Assembly: GCA_903813345.2 (NCBI GenBank)
Contig: CAIIXF020000269.1
Location: 1 to 64,000, forward strand
Direction of reading: 5' to 3'
DNA length: 64,000 nucleotides
Source: Owenia fusiformis
Lineage: Eukaryota > Annelida > Polychaeta > Sabellida > Oweniidae
The translations under genes and the position numbers were made by a program. The notes below the pieces were generated by a model. That model saw nothing but the letters and a program-made list of their open reading frames with translations. It was not told where the DNA came from and did no database searches. How positions within the stretch are numbered: position 1 is the stretch's first letter; each line of letters opens with the position of its first letter. This document shows positions 1-7,300 of the stretch, piece by piece.

Positions 1-600
1 TATAACCATTTACTTAAATAGATTCCACTAAAAGCAACATTTCACTATCACTCCATCTTTTCCGCCCCTTATACCTAACTTCGGGTCTTTGTAGTTTTTC
101 AGTGATTTTTTCACTGGATTATCTTGTTACAAGATTTTACAAGATTTTACTAGATTTACTAGATTTACTAGTTTTACTAGATTTACTAGATTTACTAGAT
201 TTACAGTCTACCGTTTATTTGGCCTGCTTTTAGAATTGGGAAAACAAAGGCAAGGTTTATGTTTTATGAACATTCCGATTTGATAGCAAACTTTATTTTT
301 GAGTGTATTAAATCAAATAAAGCGTCGGGACCTGTACGTTCGCCCAATTAAAGGCAAATGTGCCGTCAATTAAAGAAACATGCACAGTGGTACACCGTTT
401 TTGGAAAACATAACACTGATAATAAACATTCATCAATTGTTATGAAATTTGCACCATCATTAAAAAGAATCTCGAATTTCATGATGACAAAATATCGGAT
501 AAATATATAAAGAAATAAAAATTTGTTACATTTTTTCCCAAAAAGTTGTAAAATAAAAATAAACTAAAAAAATAATATTTTCACGACAAAAAATAAATAG
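1..600. other. AT-rich non-coding flank
   Basis: Apart from the minisatellite at 129-204, I see no gene, RNA or mobile element here. Stops are dense in all frames. The stretch from about 500 to 600 is A/T-rich low-complexity sequence with many short A and T runs. The nonamer caattaaag occurs twice (345-353 and 367-375), which is too short to mean much. This looks like ordinary intergenic or intronic DNA of an animal genome. Nothing in it predicts the satellite that starts 900 bases further on. Confidence 0.7.
129..204. repeat. Minisatellite, 9-10 bp unit, about 8 copies
   Basis: Two 10-base units (acaagatttt) are followed by six 9-base units (actagattt, one of them actagtttt), ending in a partial unit near 204. 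The copies differ by one base or one indel, so this is a small, slightly diverged tandem repeat made by replication slippage. It is unrelated in sequence and period to the 153-bp satellite downstream. I see no function. Confidence 0.9.
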
Positions 601-635
601 TTCAACTGTATTGATTATAGGTCGGGGAATCTAGG

Positions 636-725
636 GAGGTAGTGGGGGAGAATGCCTGGCTCGTGCTTCGCGGATCCGTCGAGGTAGTTGGGGAGAATGC
701 CTGGCTCGTGCTTCGCGGATCCGTC
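636..725. repeat. Tandem duplication of 45 bp (two copies)
   Basis: Positions 636-680 and 681-725 are adjacent direct copies that differ at one base (G at 644, T at 689). Each copy contains a BamHI-type ggatcc hexamer and a ctcgtgcttcg core. The unit length is a multiple of three. On the minus strand the open frame from 823 to 602 reads both copies as the same 15-residue repeat, so the single mismatch is synonymous (two proline codons). That open frame starts at TTG, has no internal ATG, and has an upstream stop three codons later at 827-829. I therefore annotate only the duplication and no gene. Confidence 0.9.
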
Positions 726-726
726 G

Positions 727-756
727 TCAAAAAATAGTCCTTCAAAAAATAGGCCT
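727..756. repeat. Tandem duplication of 15 bp (two copies)
   Basis: Positions 727-741 and 742-756 are adjacent copies of tcaaaaaatagtcct that differ at one base (T at 738, G at 753). They lie one base after the 45-bp duplication. The unit is again a multiple of three. Two neighbouring slippage events suggest a locally unstable spot. A relic of coding sequence on the minus strand is possible but unsupported. Confidence 0.85.
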
Positions 757-1074
757 TCCAGACGTCTATATAGAGCTTTCGACGTAGATTCGAGCAGCGT
801 ACGTGTCGTTCTACATTCCGCAATCGTTAGTTTGACGAAGGGAATCGTTGTTTTAGAAATGCTCTAGTCATCGTTCGGGCCTATTTTCTTTCAAATGTCT
901 GTTGTTTGCAGAGATACGTATACCAAGTGCATACGTGCCGTCTAGATATACGGCAACGGTGGCCCGTACGCGAACTAGCAAACGCGAGTTACAATAAACG
1001 GACGCTGATATCTCAAAAAGTAACCTGACTCCCTATAATTTGATGTAGGTCAATCGAACCCCTATATGGACAGG
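757..1074. other. Non-coding flank, no gene recognised
   Basis: No recognisable gene or RNA. A pyrimidine-rich stretch ends in a CAG at 909-911 and resembles a splice acceptor. The frame after it stays open for 38 codons, up to the TGA at 1026-1028. I recognise no protein family in that stretch and it is too short to carry weight, so I do not call an exon. The region has several CpG-containing words (cgtacgcg, aacgcgag) and is visibly richer in GC than the first 600 bases. Confidence 0.6.
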
Positions 1075-1311
1075 CAGGCCCGTAGCCAGGATTTGCCAAG
1101 GGGGGGGGGTTCAATTTTCAAAAATTTCCGGGGGGGGGGGGGTTCACATTTGACAATTTTGGCCCAAATTAGGCTAAAATCACTAGAGAAGTGCTCAAAA
1201 TGGTCAAAAACTGCCTGATTTTGAAAGAATTTTTGGCCAGGGGGGGGGGGGGGGTTCGCCCGAACCCTCTGCATTTTGATATATAACACTATGGGGGGGG
1301 GGGGGGGGGGG
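1075..1311 (+). repeat. Dispersed-type element with four poly-G tracts
   Basis: The block opens with gcccgtagccaggattt near 1078 and contains uninterrupted G runs at 1100-1109 (10), 1130-1142 (13), 1240-1254 (15) and 1293-1311 (19). The first three runs are each followed directly by TTC and preceded by a CC- or GCCA-ending word, so the block looks internally repeated in a loose way. I recall 'gtagccagg...poly-G...ttc' sequence as a common interspersed repeat in cnidarian and other marine invertebrate genomes. I could not check this. I see no terminal repeats, target-site duplication or coding capacity. The proline-rich minus-strand frame over it (1289 to 1062) is only poly-G read backwards, and it begins at GTG. 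The run lengths are also the least reliable bases of the flank. Confidence 0.6.
1252..1267. other. Perfect inverted repeat, 7-bp arms, 2-base spacer
   Basis: The arms gggttcg (1252-1258) and cgaaccc (1261-1267) are exact reverse complements around CC. The left arm overlaps the end of the 15-G run. It is too tight to be a terminator of a recognised kind and may be a structural part of the poly-G element. It looks slightly like a Pol III B box (ggttcg) but lacks the rest of that consensus. Confidence 0.75.
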
Positions 1312-1502
1312 TAAGCGTTTCATAGTTGGTCACGAACGCCATATGTGCAAAGTATTGTTATGAATTTTCGAATTTGGTGTTGGATTACGGTACTCATACC
1401 TTATAGCACAATTTTTGGTAGAGGTGCTATGTAAGCAGTCACGACACTTAGAGCATTTTCCCTTTGTGGACACCCATGGACACATTTACACTCCAAACCC
1501 GA
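1312..1502. other. Flank immediately next to the satellite, no gene
   Basis: Unique-looking DNA between the poly-G element and the satellite. The heptamer tggacac occurs twice close together around 1478-1490. The word acgacacttag near 1441 resembles part of the satellite unit if two 2-base gaps are allowed, which is weak. I see no coding sequence, RNA or mobile element. It may be useful as a single-copy anchor for the left edge of the array. Confidence 0.6.
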
Positions 1503-1510
1503 CCTCTTCG
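1503..1510. other. Left junction of the satellite array
   Basis: Similarity to the unit begins at about 1503, at unit position 146, in the middle of a unit. There is one mismatch (T at 1507 where the unit has C). From 1508 on, the match is exact. Upstream of 1503 the sequence is unrelated. The array therefore starts abruptly inside the ccucc-type pyrimidine stretch, with no zone of decaying units and no obvious target-site duplication. Confidence 0.8.
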
Positions 1511-1558
1511 GATGAGCGGTACGAAATAAATTTTTCTTTCTAAAATTGAAATTAATGG

Positions 1559-1565
1559 TATAAAA
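1559..1565 (+). promoter_or_regulatory. TATAAAA motif in the AT-rich half (unit 49-55)
   Basis: Each unit carries ggTATAAAAtga at unit positions 49-55, a perfect match to the metazoan TATA-box consensus. The coordinates given are for the first unit, and the motif recurs in nearly every copy (one copy, at 6964-6969, has lost one A). In AT-rich DNA this word can arise by chance. I list it as a candidate promoter element for satellite transcription only because it is repeated hundreds of times. No start site or coding region follows. Confidence 0.3.
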
Positions 1566-1575
1566 TGATGTTATA

Positions 1576-1588
1576 GTTCAAGTTGAAC
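1576..1588. promoter_or_regulatory. 13-bp palindrome gttcaa-g-ttgaac (unit 66-78)
   Basis: The six-base arms gttcaa and ttgaac are exact reverse complements around a single G. The palindrome sits at the border between the AT-rich and GC-rich halves of every unit. A short, symmetric, perfectly conserved word is what a dimeric DNA-binding protein would recognise. It is not the CENP-B box, and I know of no factor for it. Coordinates are for the first unit. Confidence 0.4.
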
Positions 1589-1598
1589 AGAGTGGTGA

Positions 1599-1640
1599 TG
1601 TCTCGTGTCATCTCGGGATGACACGTCGCCGGACGAGACA
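1599..1640. repeat. Nested dyad able to form a hairpin (unit 89-130)
   Basis: The outer arms tgtctcgt (unit 89-96) and acgagaca (unit 123-130) are exact reverse complements. Inside them, gtcatc (97-102) and gatgac (107-112) pair around a TCGG loop and stack directly on the outer stem, leaving a 10-base bulge at 113-122. An alternative fold gives one unbroken 9-bp stem, cgtgtcatc (94-102) with gatgacacg (107-115). Both folds are seen directly in the sequence. The dyad recurs in every full-length unit and is absent from the two short units. As single-stranded DNA or RNA it should form a stable hairpin. Any role in protein binding, replication pausing or recombination is inference. Coordinates are for the first unit. 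Confidence 0.75.
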
Positions 1641-1670
1641 CTCTTAGGATGAGATCCTCCTCGGATGAGC
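1616..1670. repeat. Four GGAYGAS motifs at 15-16 bp spacing
   Basis: In the GC-rich half, ggatgac (unit 106), ggacgag (121), ggatgag (137) and ggatgag (153, running into the next unit) begin at intervals of 15, 16 and 16 bases. The bases between them differ. This suggests the GC-rich half grew from a short repeat of about 16 bp before the present 153-bp unit was amplified. The AT-rich half shows no such period. Coordinates span the first occurrence. Confidence 0.6.
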
Positions 1671-3652
1671 GGTACGAAATAAATTTTTCTTTCTAAAATT
1701 GAAATTAATGGTATAAAATGATGTTATAGTTCAAGTTGAACAGAGTGGTGATGTCTCGTGTCATCTCGGGATGACACGTCGCCGGACGAGACACTCTTAG
1801 GATGAGATCCTCCTCGGATGAGCGGTACGAAATAAATTTTTCTTTCTAAAATTGAAATTAATGGTATAAAATGATGTTATAGTTCAAGTTGAACAGAGTG
1901 GTGATGTCTCGTGTCATCTCGGGATGACACGTCGCCGGACGAGACACTCTTAGGATGAGATCCTCCTCGGATGAGCGGTACGAAATAAATTTTTCTTTCT
2001 AAAATTGAAATTAATGGTATAAAATGATGTTATAGTTCAAGTTGAACAGAGTGGTGATGTCTCGTGTCATCTCGGGATGACACGTCGCCGGACGAGACAC
2101 TCTTAGGATGAGATCCTCCTCGGATGAGCGGTACGAAATAAATTTTTCTTTCTAAAATTGAAATTAATGGTATAAAATGATGTTATAGTTCAAGTTGAAC
2201 AGAGTGGTGATGTCTCGTGTCATCTCGGGATGACACGTCGCCGGACGAGACACTCTTAGGATGAGATCCTCCTCGGATGAGCGGTACGAAATAAATTTTT
2301 CTTTCTAAAATTGAAATTAATGGTATAAAATGATGTTATAGTTCAAGTTGAACAGAGTGGTGATGTCTCGTGTCATCTCGGGATGACACGTCGCCGGACG
2401 AGACACTCTTAGGATGAGATCCTCCTCGGATGAGCGGTACGAAATAAATTTTTCTTTCTAAAATTGAAATTAATGGTATAAAATGATGTTATAGTTCAAG
2501 TTGAACAGAGTGGTGATGTCTCGTGTCATCTCGGGATGACACGTCGCCGGACGAGACACTCTTAGGATGAGATCCTCCTCGGATGAGCGGTACGAAATAA
2601 ATTTTTCTTTCTAAAATTGAAATTAATGGTATAAAATGATGTTATAGTTCAAGTTGAACAGAGTGGTGATGTCTCGTGTCATCTCGGGATGACACGTCGC
2701 CGGACGAGACACTCTTAGGATGAGATCCTCCTCGGATGAGCGGTACGAAATAAATTTTTCTTTCTAAAATTGAAATTAATGGTATAAAATGATGTTATAG
2801 TTCAAGTTGAACAGAGTGGTGATGTCTCGTGTCATCTCGGGATGACACGTCGCCGGACGAGACACTCTTAGGATGAGATCCTCCTCGGATGAGCGGTACG
2901 AAATAAATTTTTCTTTCTAAAATTGAAATTAATGGTATAAAATGATGTTATAGTTCAAGTTGAACAGAGTGGTGATGTCTCGTGTCATCTCGGGATGACA
3001 CGTCGCCGGACGAGACACTCTTAGGATGAGATCCTCCTCGGATGAGCGGTACGAAATAAATTTTTCTTTCTAAAATTGAAATTAATGGTATAAAATGATG
3101 TTATAGTTCAAGTTGAACAGAGTGGTGATGTCTCGTGTCATCTCGGGATGACACGTCGCCGGACGAGACACTCTTAGGATGAGATCCTCCTCGGATGAGC
3201 GGTACGAAATAAATTTTTCTTTCTAAAATTGAAATTAATGGTATAAAATGATGTTATAGTTCAAGTTGAACAGAGTGGTGATGTCTCGTGTCATCTCGGG
3301 ATGACACGTCGCCGGACGAGACACTCTTAGGATGAGATCCTCCTCGGATGAGCGGTACGAAATAAATTTTTCTTTCTAAAATTGAAATTAATGGTATAAA
3401 ATGATGTTATAGTTCAAGTTGAACAGAGTGGTGATGTCTCGTGTCATCTCGGGATGACACGTCGCCGGACGAGACACTCTTAGGATGAGATCCTCCTCGG
3501 ATGAGCGGTACGAAATAAATTTTTCTTTCTAAAATTGAAATTAATGGTATAAAATGATGTTATAGTTCAAGTTGAACAGAGTGGTGATGTCTCGTGTCAT
3601 CTCGGGATGACACGTCGCCGGACGAGACACTCTTAGGATGAGATCCTCCTCG

Positions 3653-3754
3653 GATGAGCGGTACGAAATAAATTTTTCTTTCTAAAATTGAAATTAATGG
3701 TATAAAATGATGTTATAGTTCAAGTTGAACAGAGTGGTGATGAGATCCTCCTCG
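3653..3754. repeat. Short satellite unit (102 bp) with a 51-bp deletion
   Basis: This unit lacks unit positions 91-141. The junction at 3742/3743 lies at the four-base word gatg, which occurs on both sides of the lost segment (unit 87-90 and 138-141). This fits a slippage or microhomology deletion. The loss removes essentially the whole hairpin dyad and three of the four GGAYGAS starts but keeps the AT-rich half and the 13-bp palindrome. The deletion is exactly one third of the unit, with no sign that the unit is a trimer. Confidence 0.95.
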
Positions 3755-4213
3755 GATGAGCGGTACGAAATAAATTTTTCTTTCTAAAATTGAAATTAAT
3801 GGTATAAAATGATGTTATAGTTCAAGTTGAACAGAGTGGTGATGTCTCGTGTCATCTCGGGATGACACGTCGCCGGACGAGACACTCTTAGGATGAGATC
3901 CTCCTCGGATGAGCGGTACGAAATAAATTTTTCTTTCTAAAATTGAAATTAATGGTATAAAATGATGTTATAGTTCAAGTTGAACAGAGTGGTGATGTCT
4001 CGTGTCATCTCGGGATGACACGTCGCCTGACGAGACACTCTTAGAATGAGATCCTCCTCGGATGAGCGGTACGAAATAAATTTTTCTTTCTAAAATTGAA
4101 ATTAATGGTATAAAATGATGTTATAGTTCAAGTTGAACAGAGTGGTGATGTCTCGTGTCATCTCGGGATGACACGTCGCCGGACGAGACACTCTTAGGAT
4201 GAGATCCTCCTCG
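3755..4213. repeat. Three units between the short units, one with two substitutions
   Basis: Three full-length units lie between the two 102-bp units. The middle one (3908-4060) has two substitutions relative to the consensus: G to T at 4028 (unit 121, destroying a CpG) and G to A at 4045 (unit 138). I saw neither change elsewhere in the window. Confidence 0.85.
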
Positions 4214-4315
4214 GATGAGCGGTACGAAATAAATTTTTCTTTCTAAAATTGAAATTAATGGTATAAAATGATGTTATAGTTCAAGTTGAACAGAGTGGTG
4301 ATGAGATCCTCCTCG
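4214..4315. repeat. Second short satellite unit (102 bp), identical deletion
   Basis: Same 51-bp loss as the unit at 3653-3754, with the junction at 4303/4304 and the same gatg microhomology. The two short units are identical and four units apart (561 bases). Either one event was copied by unequal exchange or gene conversion, or the hairpin-flanking gatg words are a deletion hotspot. The window cannot decide, since no other short unit occurs. Confidence 0.95.
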
Positions 4316-7300
4316 GATGAGCGGTACGAAATAAATTTTTCTTTCTAAAATTGAAATTAATGGTATAAAATGATGTTATAGTTCAAGTTGAACAGAGTGG
4401 TGATGTCTCGTGTCATCTCGGGATGACACGTCGCCGGACGAGACACTCTTAGGATGAGATCCTCCTCGGATGAGCGGTACGAAATAAATTTTTCTTTCTA
4501 AAATTGAAATTAATGGTATAAAATGATGTTATAGTTCAAGTTGAACAGAGTGGTGATGTCTCGTGTCATCTCGGGATGACACGTCGCCGGACGAGACACT
4601 CTTAGGATGAGATCCTCCTCGGATGAGCGGTACGAAATAAATTTTTCTTTCTAAAATTGAAATTAATGGTATAAAATGATGTTATAGTTCAAGTTGAACA
4701 GAGTGGTGATGTCTCGTGTCATCTCGGGATGACACGTCGCCGGACGAGACACTCTTAGGATGAGATCCTCCTCGGATGAGCGGTACGAAATAAATTTTTC
4801 TTTCTAAAATTGAAATTAATGGTATAAAATGATGTTATAGTTCAAGTTGAACAGAGTGGTGATGTCTCGTGTCATCTCGGGATGACACGTCGCCGGACGA
4901 GACACTCTTAGGATGAGATCCTCCTCGGATGAGCGGTACGAAATAAATTTTTCTTTCTAAAATTGAAATTAATGGTATAAAATGATGTTATAGTTCAAGT
5001 TGAACAGAGTGGTGATGTCTCGTGTCATCTCGGGATGACACGTCGCCGGACGAGACACTCTTAGGATGAGATCCTCCTCGGATGAGCGGTACGAAATAAA
5101 TTTTTCTTTCTAAAATTGAAATTAATGGTATAAAATGATGTTATAGTTCAAGTTGAACAGAGTGGTGATGTCTCGTGTCATCTCGGGATGACACGTCGCC
5201 GGACGAGACACTCTTAGGATGAGATCCTCCTCGGATGAGCGGTACGAAATAAATTTTTCTTTCTAAAATTGAAATTAATGGTATAAAATGATGTTATAGT
5301 TCAAGTTGAACAGAGTGGTGATGTCTCGTGTCATCTCGGGATGACACGTCGCCGGACGAGACACTCTTAGGATGAGATCCTCCTCGGATGAGCGGTACGA
5401 AATAAATTTTTCTTTCTAAAATTGAAATTAATGGTATAAAATGATGTTATAGTTCAAGTTGAACAGAGTGGTGATGTCTCGTGTCATCTCGGGATGACAC
5501 GTCGCCGGACGAGACACTCTTAGGATGAGATCCTCCTCGGATGAGCGGTACGAAATAAATTTTTCTTTCTAAAATTGAAATTAATGGTATAAAATGATGT
5601 TATAGTTCAAGTTGAACAGAGTGGTGATGTCTCGTGTCATCTCGGGATGACACGTCGCCGGACGAGACACTCTTAGGATGAGATCCTCCTCGGATGAGCG
5701 GTACGAAATAAATTTTTCTTTCTAAAATTGAAATTAATGGTATAAAATGATGTTATAGTTCAAGTTGAACAGAGTGGTGATGTCTCGTGTCATCTCGGGA
5801 TGACACGTCGCCGGACGAGACACTCTTAGGATGAGATCCTCCTCGGATGAGCGGTACGAAATAAATTTTTCTTTCTAAAATTGAAATTAATGGTATAAAA
5901 TGATGTTATAGTTCAAGTTGAACAGAGTGGTGATGTCTCGTGTCATCTCGGGATGACACGTCGCCGGACGAGACACTCTTAGGATGAGATCCTCCTCGGA
6001 TGAGCGGTACGAAATAAATTTTTCTTTCTAAAATTGAAATTAATGGTATAAAATGATGTTATAGTTCAAGTTGAACAGAGTGGTGATGTCTCGTGTCATC
6101 TCGGGATGACACGTCGCCGGACGAGACACTCTTAGGATGAGATCCTCCTCGGATGAGCGGTACGAAATAAATTTTTCTTTCTAAAATTGAAATTAATGGT
6201 ATAAAATGATGTTATAGTTCAAGTTGAACAGAGTGGTGATGTCTCGTGTCATCTCGGGATGACACGTCGCCGGACGAGACACTCTTAGGATGAGATCCTC
6301 CTCGGATGAGCGGTATGAAATAAATTTTTCTTTCTAAAATTGAAATTAATGGTATAAAATGATGTTATAGTTCAAGTTGAACAGAGTGGTGATGTCTCGT
6401 GTCATCTCGGGATGACACGTCGCCGGACGAGACACTCTTAGGATGAGATCCTCCTCGGATGAGCGGTACGAAATAAATTTTTCTTTCTAAAATTGAAATT
6501 AATGGTATAAAATGATGTTATAGTTCAAGTTGAACAGAGTGGTGATGTCTCGTGTCATCTCGGGATGACACGTCGCCGGACGAGACACTCTTAGGATGAG
6601 ATCCTCCTCGGATGAGCGGTACGAAATAAATTTTCTTTCTAAAATTGAAATTAATGGTATAAAATGATGTTATAGTTCAAGTTGAACAGAGTGGTGATGT
6701 CTCGTGTCATCTCGGGATGACACGTCGCCGGACGAGACACTCTTAGGATGAGATCCTCCTCGGATGAGCGGTACGAAATAAATTTTTCTTTCTAAAATTG
6801 AAATTAATGGTATAAAATGATGTTATAGTTCAAGTTGAACAGAGTGGTGATGTCTCGTGTCATCTCGGGATGACACGTCGCCGGACGAGACACTCTTAGG
6901 ATGAGATCCTCCTCGGATGAGCGGTACGAAATAAATTTTTCTTTCTAAAATTGAAATTAATGGTATAAATGATGTTATAGTTCAAGTTGAACAGAGTGGT
7001 GATGTCTCGTGTCATCTCGGGATGACACGTCGCCGGACGAGACACTCTTAGGATGAGATCCTCCTCGGATGAGCGGTACGAAATAAATTTTTCTTTCTAA
7101 AATTGAAATTAATGGTATAAAATGATGTTATAGTTCAAGTTGAACAGAGTGGTGATGTCTCGTGTCATCTCGGGATGACACCTCGCCGGACGAGACACTC
7201 TTAGGATGAGATCCTCCTCGGATGAGCGGTACGAAATAAATTTTTCTTTCTAAAATTGAAATTAATGGTATAAAATGATGTTATAGTTCAAGTTGAACAG

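Larger units (their letters stand above)
1511..3652. repeat. Outermost 14 satellite units, no variant seen
   Basis: Unit starts fall every 153 bases from 1511 to 3653 (14 units) and I see no substitution. The edge next to unique DNA is thus as uniform as the core. This is unusual, because array edges normally escape homogenisation and diverge. The first unit (1511-1663) can serve as the reference copy for the sub-motifs listed below. Confidence 0.85.

Noticed and set aside
602-823. 73-residue open frame on the minus strand
   Set aside because: It begins at TTG, contains no ATG, has an upstream in-frame stop at 827-829, and is largely two tandem duplications. Not a credible eukaryotic gene.
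909-1028. Possible exon after a splice-acceptor-like CAG at 909-911
   Set aside because: Only 38 open codons with no recognisable protein similarity, and acceptor-like sequence of this quality is common by chance.
1062-1289. 75-residue proline-rich open frame on the minus strand
   Set aside because: It begins at GTG, and its proline and glycine content is only the complement of the poly-G runs.
1437-1455. Degenerate satellite fragment in the flank (acgacacttag)
   Set aside because: The match needs two 2-base gaps over about 15 bases and is not followed by further similarity, so it is probably chance.
1511-1663. CENP-B box in the unit
   Set aside because: No match to the nTTCGnnnnAnnCGGGn pattern on either strand. 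The closest, around the minus-strand ttcgtaccgctcatc, fails at the fixed A and CGGG positions.
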